Origin: Lachnospiraceae bacterium
GTDB lineage: Bacteria > Bacillota > Clostridia > Lachnospirales > Lachnospiraceae
NCBI GenBank assembly: GCA_009774345.1
Contig: VSNR01000113.1
Coordinates: 1-14,214, forward strand
DNA: 14,214 bases
Reading direction: 5' to 3'
Shown here: positions 1 through 7,576 of the stretch, piece by piece
Numbering within the stretch: position 1 is the stretch's first letter
How the letters are laid out: every line of letters starts with the position of its first letter
Made by a program: the position numbers and the translations under genes
The notes under the pieces: generated by a model
What the model saw: only the letters and a program-made list of their open reading frames with translations
Told to the model about the DNA's origin: nothing
The model's database searches: none

Positions 1-21
1 TCTTTATACAAATTTTACGAT

Positions 22-27
22 TATAAT
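22..27 (+). promoter_or_regulatory. candidate -10 box of the ABC transporter operon
   Basis: A perfect TATAAT lies 31 bases before the first permease start. A -35 element with a 17-base spacer would fall across the left edge of the window, so it cannot be judged. If it is real, transcription starts near base 34 and the leader is short, holding only the AAGGAGG ribosome site at 43-49. An alternative is that the transporter genes are read from further upstream. Confidence 0.4.
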
Positions 28-58
28 TTGAGTATCATAAAAAAGGAGGTCGTAGTTG

Positions 59-973
59 ATGAAAGCAAAGAAAAAATTTAGCTGGCAGCTTATGTATAAG
101 CAGCGTTATCTGCTGCTGATGTCAGTGCCGTTTGTCGTTTGGCTTGTGATTTTTAAGTATGTGCCGTTATGGGGCTGGACAATGGCATTTCAGGATGTCC
201 GGCCAAAGACATTTGCACTGTCCGTCTGGGAGCGGGATTTTGTAGGATTTGGCAATTTTACAAAGGCATTTACGGACAGACTGTTCAAGCAGACCATGAT
301 CAATACCATCGGAACCAGCCTGCTTGGAATCCTGCTTGGAACCGTGTGTGCGATTATCTTTGCACTGATGCTCAATGAAATCCGCTTTCTGAAGTTCAAA
401 AAAGTGACACAGACGATTTCGTATCTGCCCCATTTCGTATCGTGGGTAGTTATCGCCAGCATTGCAAAGATGGTGCTCAATGACGGCGGTATGCTGGATA
501 CGCTGCTGGACACAAAGCTCAAGCTGATGAGCACAAACTCACCGCTGTTCTGGGTGGTGGTCTGCATGATTAACGTGTGGAAGGAAATGGGATGGGATGC
601 GATCGTGTATCTCTCTGCGATGGCAGGAATTGATCAGGGCTTATATGAGGCGGCAAAGGTAGACGGCGCAGGACGGCTAAAACGCATCTGGCACATCACA
701 TTGCCCGGCATCAAGCCGACCATTATCGTACTGCTGATTATGAGTGTCGGAAGCACGCTCAATGTCGCAATGGAACGCCAGATGCTGCTGAGCAACGGTA
801 TTGTGCAGGATCATGCGATGGTGCTCTCATGGTTCTCTTACCTGAGAGGTATCGGCAACAACAATTACGGCGTAGGTACAGCGATTGGCATGTTCCAGTC
901 CGTCGTAGGCATTGTGCTTCTGCTGATCGTAAATAAGATTGCCGGGTTATTTGGCGAGAGCAAATTAATTTAG
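59..973 (+). CDS. carbohydrate ABC transporter permease, LplB-like
   Basis: Inner-membrane subunit of a binding-protein-dependent sugar importer of the LplB/MalF type (304 aa, a usual length). A basic N-terminus (MKAKKK) leads into a first membrane helix at about residues 17-33, and further hydrophobic helices follow. The cytoplasmic EAA loop that docks the ATPase is plain: E197-A-A, G203 and L215-P216 in EAAKVDGAG...ITLPG. The ATG at 59 is chosen because AAGGAGG (43-49) sits 9 bases before it. A TTG at 56 would add one residue and cannot be excluded. The gene is the first of a three-gene operon, 18 bases before the second permease. No ATPase gene lies in the window; in related Firmicute systems a shared MsmX-type ATPase encoded elsewhere is used, and I infer the same here. 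The substrate is probably an oligosaccharide but unknown. Confidence 0.93.
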   Translation: MKAKKKFSWQLMYKQRYLLLMSVPFVVWLVIFKYVPLWGWTMAFQDVRPKTFALSVWERDFVGFGNFTKAFTDRLFKQTMINTIGTSLLGILLGTVCAIIFALMLNEIRFLKFKKVTQTISYLPHFVSWVVIASIAKMVLNDGGMLDTLLDTKLKLMSTNSPLFWVVVCMINVWKEMGWDAIVYLSAMAGIDQGLYEAAKVDGAGRLKRIWHITLPGIKPTIIVLLIMSVGSTLNVAMERQMLLSNGIVQDHAMVLSWFSYLRGIGNNNYGVGTAIGMFQSVVGIVLLLIVNKIAGLFGESKLI

Positions 974-991
974 AAGAAGGAGGGATGGATT

Positions 992-1870
992 GTGAAAGGT
1001 TCAAGAGTGAAAAGCCGGGATGATATTTTAGACTGGATCCTGCTGGTGGTGTTTATCTTTTTGATCATCATCACACTATATCCGTTTCTGAATGTTCTGG
1101 CAATATCCTTCAATGACCCGATTGATACGATGCGCAACATCAATATGGTCATACCAAGACAGTTTACACTGAGCAACTATGTGTACATATTTGAGGAAAA
1201 TAACCTGATCGCCCCCTTGCTTCTGTCGGTTCTGAGGACGGTGCTTGGCGCAGGGCTTGGCGTCATCTGTACAGCGATGCTTGCCTATGTGCTGAGCAGG
1301 AAGGATTTTTATTTCAACAAGGTGTTTACACTGCTGTTTGTCGTGACCATGTACGTCAGCGGCGGACTGATTCCAGAGTATCTGCTGCTCATGAGAACGC
1401 TGGGGCTTGGCAATAACTTTCTGGTTTATATCATTCCGGGGCTGATCTGGGTTTACAATGTGATTCTTGTCCGTTCGTTTATAGAAGGGCTTCCGATTGC
1501 GTTACAGGAGGCGGCGAGAGTGGATGGCGCCAATGATTTTATCATCTGGGGAAAGATTATCCTGCCGCTGTGCAAGCCGGTGCTGGCGACGGTGGGGCTG
1601 TTCATGGCAGTAGGACAGTGGAACTCTTTCATGGACACCTATCTATATGCAAAAGAGCTGCCGACGTTGCAGTATGTCCTGTACCAGATTATGGAGACAG
1701 CGACGATTAAGATCGACCCGCACGCAGCAGAACAGATGACAGATGCCGTATCGCCGCTCTCGGTGCGTATGGCAATCACCATTGTGGCAACTGTGCCGAT
1801 TCTGATCGTGTACCCGTTCCTGCAAAAATATTTTGTGGGCGGTATGACCGTCGGGGCAGTGAAGGATTAA
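992..1870 (+). CDS. carbohydrate ABC transporter permease, YtcP/LplC-like
   Basis: Second permease of the same importer, MalG/UgpE type (292 aa). It has a hydrophobic helix at about residues 15-35, several more helices, and the EAA loop at E173-A-A, G179 and L191-P192 (EAARVDGAN...ILPLCKP). The C-terminus GGMTVGAVKD resembles the usual ending of YtcP-like proteins. The start is GTG at 992, with AAGGAGGG (978-984) 7 bases upstream; no better in-frame start exists. It should pair with the LplB-like subunit upstream to form the channel, and with the lipoprotein encoded 32 bases downstream. Having two different permeases in one heterodimer is normal for this family. Confidence 0.93.
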   Translation: MKGSRVKSRDDILDWILLVVFIFLIIITLYPFLNVLAISFNDPIDTMRNINMVIPRQFTLSNYVYIFEENNLIAPLLLSVLRTVLGAGLGVICTAMLAYVLSRKDFYFNKVFTLLFVVTMYVSGGLIPEYLLLMRTLGLGNNFLVYIIPGLIWVYNVILVRSFIEGLPIALQEAARVDGANDFIIWGKIILPLCKPVLATVGLFMAVGQWNSFMDTYLYAKELPTLQYVLYQIMETATIKIDPHAAEQMTDAVSPLSVRMAITIVATVPILIVYPFLQKYFVGGMTVGAVKD

Positions 1871-1902
1871 TATTATTTTAAAAGAAGGGAGAAGAACAAA
1901 TT

Positions 1903-3636
1903 ATGAGAAAAAGGAAAATCGGAGCAGTGCTGTTGGCAGTGACAATGCTGGCAGGCATTCTTGGCGGCTGTGGGAATAAGAGCACCACTTCGCCGGCAGA
2001 CACAGACACAGGAAACACGGTAACAACATCCGGTACGGCGGAGGGCGCAGGGGACACGGACAATGCGCCGTCAAACAATGGAGAAGTCGTTGAACTGACC
2101 TTCTTCAATGCGGATGGCAATCAGGAGGACCCTTGGACAGACCCTGTCGCGCAGGCTATCACGGAAAAGACCGGCGTGAAGTTAAAGACGACGTATCCGA
2201 TTGGCGGCAATGACCAGAGTGAGGCGGTTGCCCTGATGATCGCAGAGCAGAAGTATCCTGATCTGATCTTTGCGAAAGGTTCTGCAAACAACTTGATCGA
2301 AGCGGACGCATTGATTGACATGTCTGATTTGATTGAAGAGTATGGCCCGAATATCAAGAAACTCTACGGGGATGAATTTGGCAAGTTAAGGCAGTCGGCG
2401 GACGACCCGGCGATCTACCAGCTCTCAGCCTACGCAGTGGGCGGGGAGAAGTACAAGGACTGCGGCTCCGCACAGATTCAGTGGGATGTCATCAAGGCAA
2501 ATGATTACAAGATTCCTGAGACTCTTGACGAATTTGAGACGATGATCAAGGAGTATATCGCATCCAGCCCAAAGACAGAGGACGGTCTTGACAGAATCGG
2601 AATCACCCTGTCCACTGCCGACTGGCACTGGATGATCACGCTGGGCAATCCCGCAGGTGCCATTGCAGACGGCGCGCCGGACAATGGGCAGTGGATTGTG
2701 GATGAGAACAACCAAGCGATGTACAAATTCCGCTCAGAAAAAGAGAGAGAATATTTCCGCTGGCTCTGCCGTATGTATAACGAGGGAATCCTCGACCCTG
2801 AGTTTGCGACACAGACCCATGAAGATTATATTGCAAAGATTGCTTCCGGGCGCGTTGTAGCCCTGTTTGATAAAGACTGGGATTATCAGGATGGTGAAAA
2901 GGTACTCAAAGCGGACGGAAAACTGGGCGCTACCTACTGCGGACTGCCGCTTACGATGGACAAAGACACGAAGAGCCCGGTATTGATGTATCAGGGACTG
3001 ACAACCGGTACAGGGATTGCCATCACCTCTAGCTGTGCGGACCCTGTAAAGGCAATCCAGTATATTGATTTCCTCTGTTCTGATGAGGGGCAGGTTTTGA
3101 CCCACTGGGGAGTTGAGGATGTAAACTATTTTATTGATGAGAGCGGACACCGTTTCCGTACCGATGAAGAGATTGAGGCATCACAGAACGACAAAGATTA
3201 TCAGAAGAATACAGGGGTAGGATTCCATAACTATCCATTCCCGTCTTATGGGGATGGCATCACGGACCCGACGGGAAGCACCTATACGACAACGAGCAAA
3301 TCTTCCGTGATTGGAGAGTACAACGAGGAAGAGCGGGCAGCAGTGGAAAAATGGGGCGTGGAGCTTCTGGTGGACGTGTTTCCACAGGCAGATGAGTTTG
3401 AGGTGCCGCCATATCCCCCTCTCTGGGCGCTTGCCAAACCGACAGAGTTTGACGAGATCGGAAACCAGCTCGATGAGGTGGCATGGTCTAAGCTGATCGA
3501 GTGCGTGATCGGAAGCGAGGCAGATTTTGATGACACTTATGATGCGATGATCGCAGAGCTTGAAGCGACAGGAATGTCTGACGCAGAGGCGATGTTAAAT
3601 GAGATTATCGCGGAGAAGGTTGCATTGATACAGTAA
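1903..3636 (+). CDS. extracellular solute-binding lipoprotein of the sugar ABC transporter, LplA-like
   Basis: Sugar-capturing lipoprotein of family 1-like solute-binding proteins (577 aa). The signal peptide has a basic start (MRKRK), a hydrophobic core, and lipobox L20-G-G-C23, so the mature protein would be lipid-anchored at Cys23 outside the membrane. A Thr/Ser/Asp/Gly-rich linker (about residues 26-60) precedes the folded domain, which begins near VVELTFFNADG. Motifs such as DFLCSDEGQ near the middle and aromatic residues along the chain fit a carbohydrate-binding fold. The start ATG at 1903 follows GAAGGGAG at 1884-1891, a slightly long spacing of 11 bases. It is the last gene of the transporter operon and ends just before a perfect hairpin. 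The bound sugar is unknown. Confidence 0.93.
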   Translation: MRKRKIGAVLLAVTMLAGILGGCGNKSTTSPADTDTGNTVTTSGTAEGAGDTDNAPSNNGEVVELTFFNADGNQEDPWTDPVAQAITEKTGVKLKTTYPIGGNDQSEAVALMIAEQKYPDLIFAKGSANNLIEADALIDMSDLIEEYGPNIKKLYGDEFGKLRQSADDPAIYQLSAYAVGGEKYKDCGSAQIQWDVIKANDYKIPETLDEFETMIKEYIASSPKTEDGLDRIGITLSTADWHWMITLGNPAGAIADGAPDNGQWIVDENNQAMYKFRSEKEREYFRWLCRMYNEGILDPEFATQTHEDYIAKIASGRVVALFDKDWDYQDGEKVLKADGKLGATYCGLPLTMDKDTKSPVLMYQGLTTGTGIAITSSCADPVKAIQYIDFLCSDEGQVLTHWGVEDVNYFIDESGHRFRTDEEIEASQNDKDYQKNTGVGFHNYPFPSYGDGITDPTGSTYTTTSKSSVIGEYNEEERAAVEKWGVELLVDVFPQADEFEVPPYPPLWALAKPTEFDEIGNQLDEVAWSKLIECVIGSEADFDDTYDAMIAELEATGMSDAEAMLNEIIAEKVALIQ

Positions 3637-3642
3637 TACAGT

Positions 3643-3667
3643 GGCAGGGGAAAATTTTTCCCCTGCC
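3643..3667. terminator. perfect palindrome between convergent genes, probable bidirectional terminator
   Basis: GGCAGGGGAAAA (3643-3654) is the exact reverse complement of 3656-3667, with one T between them. Folded as RNA this gives an 8-bp GC-rich stem, GGCAGGGG/CCCCTGCC, capped by A/T pairs or an A/U loop. It lies between the stop codons of the binding-protein gene (3636) and of the convergent response regulator (3672). No long T-run follows outside the stem on either strand, so a strict intrinsic-terminator model is imperfect. Its position and symmetry still fit a terminator shared by both genes. Confidence 0.7.
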
Positions 3668-3671
3668 TGAG

Positions 3672-5249
3672 TTATTCTGAATCGTCCAATGACAGTTGTC
3701 TGCGGTATTCCGCAGGGCTGATGCCGACATATTTCTTGAATTTTTTGTGAAAATAGTCCACATTTTTGTAGCCGACCTGCTCTGAGACTTCATAGACCTT
3801 GATATTCTGGCGTTCAAGCAGTTTCTTAGAATGTTCGATGCGCCTGTGGTCAACGTAGGAGTTAAAGTTTTCCCCGATTGCCTTCGTGAACAGCTTGCCA
3901 AGGTAAGCGCTGTTGTATCCAAATAGCGGGGCAATCGTCTCAAGCTTGATATTTTTGTTGTAATTGTTGTCAATGTAGTAGAGAATGTCCTCTAGGATGG
4001 AGTCTCTCGTGGAATTGTCATTGCTGTCCATGACCGATTTGACCTGACCGGAAATATACAGGATGATCTCATACAGGTAGTTACAGCTGCCAATATAGTC
4101 GATGATCGCGGAGTTCGTGGGAAACGAAATACGCGAGCTGTTATATATTTTGTTGATGCATTCTTTTAACTGCAAGAACAAATCTGTGAGAAAAAGCTTG
4201 ACCGAATCAATGGAGCTGTCAACATTGTACAGATATTCTTCCAGTGAAAAAAGCGTGGAGGCAACCTGCTTGCGGTTGTTTGCCTGCAAATAATTTGTCA
4301 GATCAGTGCAGAACTTATTGAGCTCGAGATCGCTGACAGTATTGTTGTGCGCAAACATGACAGGCAGCTCCTGATAGCCCAGTGTATGCTGTCCCTGTGT
4401 ACAGAAAAAACGCCTGTTGGTGAGCGCAGCAGCCTCCTCATAAGAGAGATAAATCTCGTCGGGGTTTTTGACAGGATGTCCATAGGCAAGAAAAAGTGAG
4501 TCCAATGGACTGCCTTTTTGAAGGTCTGCCTTTTCATAGTGATTTAGAAAGTCCTCAAAACGCCTAAGTGCAAAGGAGCCTTTGAGCAGGATGATTTCTT
4601 TGCCGTCCACCGAAAAATGTTCAAAGGAATGGTTGTTGTTGTTTGTGATGTTTAACAGCTCTGCAAAGTGGTAGGTTTTGTATGCGGGCATGGGGCCAAA
4701 CTGTTCACAGATCACGACCTGATAGAGATCGGACAAAAGGCCCATGCTCTGAAAATCGGCGGAGGACAGACCCGTGCTGCCGTCTGTTTTCCATGTGCCG
4801 GTGATGAGCTCGTAGAGGATGACATCTTTGGCTTTCTCGCGGTAGAGTGCGATGTTGTCCGATGTCTGCTGCTCCTGCTTAATGGCTTTTTGGATGGACT
4901 GGATCGCCTCGAGCAGTTCATCCTCGTCAATGGGCTTGGTCAGATAATACTCTACGCCATAGCGGATGGCAGCCTGCGCATACGAGAAATCAGAGTATCC
5001 GCTCAGGATGATAAATCTGCCGCGATAGCCCTGTTCGCGCGCAATTCTGACAATATCAATGCCGGTGAGCTTGGGCATACGGACATCCAATAGGACAAGA
5101 CTTGGATTTTTCTGAAGAATGCCAGAGAGCGTCTCCTCACCGTTTGCCGCTTCGCCGCACAGCGCAAATCCAAGTGTTTCCCATTCTAGGATACATTTTA
5201 ATCCCTCGCGTATATTTTTTTCATCATCTGCGATAAACAAAGTTTCCAT
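3672..5249 (-). CDS. AraC-family two-component response regulator, YesN-like
   Basis: Cytoplasmic DNA-binding regulator of 525 aa. Residues 1-120 form a REC domain with the acidic pair D8-D9, phosphate acceptor D55 in LLDVRMP, S83 in IILSGYSD and K105 in LTKP, so all switch residues are present. A middle region of about 300 residues of unclear fold follows. A double helix-turn-helix AraC domain ends the protein (about 418-520), with IAPLFGYNSAYLGKLF and VSEQVGYKNVDYFHKKFKKYVGISPAEYRR. The start is ATG at 5249 because AGGAGGT lies 7 bases upstream; an open frame reaches 5306 but has no ribosome site there. In family members a YesM-type sensor kinase for extracellular sugars phosphorylates REC. 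No kinase is in this window, although kinase and regulator usually sit together. It probably controls the two flanking binding-protein genes. Confidence 0.93.
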   Translation of the reverse strand: METLFIADDEKNIREGLKCILEWETLGFALCGEAANGEETLSGILQKNPSLVLLDVRMPKLTGIDIVRIAREQGYRGRFIILSGYSDFSYAQAAIRYGVEYYLTKPIDEDELLEAIQSIQKAIKQEQQTSDNIALYREKAKDVILYELITGTWKTDGSTGLSSADFQSMGLLSDLYQVVICEQFGPMPAYKTYHFAELLNITNNNNHSFEHFSVDGKEIILLKGSFALRRFEDFLNHYEKADLQKGSPLDSLFLAYGHPVKNPDEIYLSYEEAAALTNRRFFCTQGQHTLGYQELPVMFAHNNTVSDLELNKFCTDLTNYLQANNRKQVASTLFSLEEYLYNVDSSIDSVKLFLTDLFLQLKECINKIYNSSRISFPTNSAIIDYIGSCNYLYEIILYISGQVKSVMDSNDNSTRDSILEDILYYIDNNYNKNIKLETIAPLFGYNSAYLGKLFTKAIGENFNSYVDHRRIEHSKKLLERQNIKVYEVSEQVGYKNVDYFHKKFKKYVGISPAEYRRQLSLDDSE

Positions 5250-5297
5250 CTGGAGACCTCCTGTGTAATGATTGTACACTTTTATTATACATAAATT

Positions 5298-5326
5298 ATT
5301 ATACATGATAAAAGAGGTTTAAACAA
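5298..5326 (-). promoter_or_regulatory. promoter of the response regulator gene
   Basis: On the - strand, TTGTTT (5326-5321) and TATAAT (5303-5298) are separated by exactly 17 bases. Transcription would start near 5291, giving a leader of about 40 bases. A second TATAAT lies at 5289-5284. The two boxes belong to an 11-base direct repeat (TTATTATACAT at 5282-5292 and 5296-5306 on the + strand). Confidence 0.6.
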
Positions 5327-5392
5327 TCCTTCCGATGTCAAATATATACGGTGAAAAAACTGTAATAAATTCATTTTCTTTTGCGCGGAATA

Positions 5393-5401
5393 TGTTATGA
5401 T
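5393..5401 (+). promoter_or_regulatory. candidate extended -10 promoter of the second binding-protein gene
   Basis: TGT-TATGAT (5393-5401) is an extended -10 element (TGn plus a five-of-six match to TATAAT). There is no good -35 at 17 bases, which is tolerated by extended -10 promoters and also fits activator dependence, for instance by the divergent AraC-type regulator. The leader would be about 50 bases. Confidence 0.4.
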
Positions 5402-5460
5402 GATGATATCTGTACCATGCGGCGTATATATGCCAATATTTTGCAGAAGGGAAATAAAAA

Positions 5461-7170
5461 ATGAAGCGTAGGAAATTTCGTGTGCAGGTATCACTTGTGA
5501 TGGCGCTGGTCTGCTGTGTCAGACTGATGGGCTGTGCTTGGGACAAGCAGGCAAAATCCTGTCCGTACCAAGAGTTTATCGTGGTGGATGTGCTGGATTT
5601 GTTTGCAAACTACCAAGGAATGCAGTCGGGCTGGTTTGGCGAGCTCGTCAAAAAGAAGTTCAATATGGAGCTCAATATTATCACTCCCAATATTTCAGGC
5701 GGCGGAGACCGGCTGTTTGAGGTGCGCGCAGCGGCTGGCAACCTTGGCGACCTGATTGTGTGCAGAGGCTCCAATGGCGAGCTGGAAAATATGGTGGCGT
5801 CGGGGCTTCTTTACAATATGGAGAAAGATCTGCGCGGAAAAGAGATTTTTAAATATAAGGATGCGATCGAGAATCTCAACAATAAGATACCGCAGGGAGG
5901 CATTTATGCCATTCCATCGCAGGTATCCGCCAATGCGCCGGATGTGCCAAGCGAAGGAAACGAGCCGTTTTATGGCCCGTATATCCGCTGGGACTTGTAT
6001 AAGGAGCTGGGGTATCCGCCGCTGGATACGCTGGAAGATGTGCTGCCCATCTTAAAAGAGATGCAGAAATTATGTCCAGCCGCGGAGGATGGCGAAAAGG
6101 TGTATGGATTTTCGCTTTTCCGGGAATGGGATGACAATATGATGAATGCCGTAAAACAGCCATGTTGTATGTATGGTTATGAGGAGTACGGTGTCGTGCT
6201 CGCCAAGGCGGATGGCTCGGATTACCAGAGCATTATGGATGATGACTCGCTCTATGTACGGATGCTGAATTTTTATTTCGAGGCAAACCAGATGGGACTG
6301 CTCGACCCAGAATCCATCAATCAGGATTATGACAGGTGCTTTCAAAAGTATCGTAAGGGGCAGGTATTATTTTCCCCGTGGCCGTGGATGTGCCAGCCAG
6401 CGTACAATTCCGGCGCCAACATGGAACAGGGAAAGGGCTTTATGATGGCGCCGGTCCGGGATATGCAGATTTACTCATATGGCTGCTCTCCCTATGGAAA
6501 TCAGGACAGTATCATTGCCGTGGGCTCGCAGGCAAAAGACCCCGCAAGGCTGGTGGATTTTATCAACTGGCTTTATACAGATGAGGGGATCATGGCGGGC
6601 GGAGCGACACACTCGGGAGCGGCAGGACCGGAAGGGCTTACGTGGGAGATGCATGAGGATGGCCCGCATCTGACGGACTTTGGTAAGGAAGTACTGCTCA
6701 ATAACAACAAGGCAGAAGTACCGGATGAATATGGCGGCGGGGACTGGGAATCAGGCATTTCCGCGCTGAATTACAAGGCAGTAGCCCAGTGTGAGAAGAG
6801 CGCTGCGGGATATTACTATTATTATGATCTGTGGGACAGCGTAAAGGAGCTGAACAAATCTGCCCTGACAACAGACTGGTGCCAGCAGATGGGGGCAGAT
6901 ACGACAATGGAGTACTTGCAGGAGAATGATATGCTGCTGGTGGCGCCGGGGATGCTGTATACTGCGGAGGTGGAAAGCATGGAACAAGTGACCATCCGCA
7001 GCCAGTGCAAACGGGTTGTTCAGGAGTACTCGTGGAAGATGATCTTCGCGGCAGACCGTGAAACCTTTGAGCGGCTGCTGGATGAGATGCAGGCATCGGT
7101 GCTCAGTTATGGATACAATACACTGCTGGAATATGATATGAAACATGCAAGAGGGGCTAGAGGGGCATGA
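5461..7170 (+). CDS. second extracellular solute-binding lipoprotein
   Basis: Lipoprotein of 569 aa related to LplA-like sugar-binding proteins but clearly divergent from the one at 1903-3636. The signal peptide MKRRKF... runs to lipobox L22-M-G-C25. The body holds typical features: IRWDLYKELGYPPLDTLED and a late FINWLYTDEGIM segment that matches the DFLCSDEG region of the first protein. The start ATG at 5461 follows AGAAGGGAA about 8 bases upstream. No permease genes accompany it, so it may feed the permease pair at 59-1870 or act as a sensor accessory. The end, HARGARGA, contains a short GAGGGGC duplication (7151-7157 and 7160-7166) and runs straight into an Rpn-type gene remnant, so the natural C-terminus may have been slightly altered. 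Confidence 0.9.
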   Translation: MKRRKFRVQVSLVMALVCCVRLMGCAWDKQAKSCPYQEFIVVDVLDLFANYQGMQSGWFGELVKKKFNMELNIITPNISGGGDRLFEVRAAAGNLGDLIVCRGSNGELENMVASGLLYNMEKDLRGKEIFKYKDAIENLNNKIPQGGIYAIPSQVSANAPDVPSEGNEPFYGPYIRWDLYKELGYPPLDTLEDVLPILKEMQKLCPAAEDGEKVYGFSLFREWDDNMMNAVKQPCCMYGYEEYGVVLAKADGSDYQSIMDDDSLYVRMLNFYFEANQMGLLDPESINQDYDRCFQKYRKGQVLFSPWPWMCQPAYNSGANMEQGKGFMMAPVRDMQIYSYGCSPYGNQDSIIAVGSQAKDPARLVDFINWLYTDEGIMAGGATHSGAAGPEGLTWEMHEDGPHLTDFGKEVLLNNNKAEVPDEYGGGDWESGISALNYKAVAQCEKSAAGYYYYYDLWDSVKELNKSALTTDWCQQMGADTTMEYLQENDMLLVAPGMLYTAEVESMEQVTIRSQCKRVVQEYSWKMIFAADRETFERLLDEMQASVLSYGYNTLLEYDMKHARGARGA

Positions 7171-7521
7171 TGCGCGTCTAAGGTTATCTTGGAAAGGCTT
7201 GACGAACTGGAACAGCAGGGAGTGATCGGGGCGTTTGACAAACGCACAATCATAGAGCTTTCCGGCGATGTGATTAAAGAGATTGCACAGAAATACGAGA
7301 ATGTGCAGAAAGGTGTAGGTGATATGATGAGTGGAGCATTGATTGAAACAAGTGCAAGAACTATTTTAAATCAAGGAATAAAGCAAGGCGTTAGTGAAAC
7401 AAAAAAGCAGACAGCACTAAGGATGCTCAAAATGGGAAAGCTGACAATCGAGGAAATTGCAGAATGTTCTGAACTCAGCGTGGCAGAGGTAGAACAGCTT
7501 GCAGGACTTCAAACAGTGTAA
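7171..7521 (+). pseudogene. C-terminal remnant of an Rpn-family recombination-promoting nuclease/putative transposase
   Basis: An open frame of about 117 codons starts directly after the TGA of the upstream lipoprotein gene and is in the same frame as that gene. It has no ATG and no ribosome site at its left end; a TTG at 7189 is the first possible start. The content resembles the C-terminal part of Rpn (PD-(D/E)XK) proteins common in Lachnospiraceae. A linker with NQGIKQGVSETKKQ is followed by TALRMLKMGKLTIEEIAECS and LSVAEVEQLAGL, the small helical tail that often ends these proteins. The whole N-terminal nuclease domain is missing, so no enzyme activity is expected. It is best read as a 5'-truncated leftover of a mobile or decaying gene. 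Weak translation from TTG 7189 as a 110-aa protein is possible but unlikely to matter. Confidence 0.7.
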
Positions 7522-7576
7522 AATGATAACGTAAAAAATTTAAGGATTGCATCCGACGAGTCAGAAAGGAAAAACG

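Noticed and set aside
4668..5093. 141-codon + strand open frame opposite the response regulator
   Set aside because: It is antisense to the REC domain, with no ribosome site or known motif, so I treat it as a shadow frame.
5250..5306. N-terminal extension of the response regulator to 5306
   Set aside because: The extension overlaps the promoter -10 box and lacks a ribosome site, while the start at 5249 has AGGAGGT and begins right at the REC fold.
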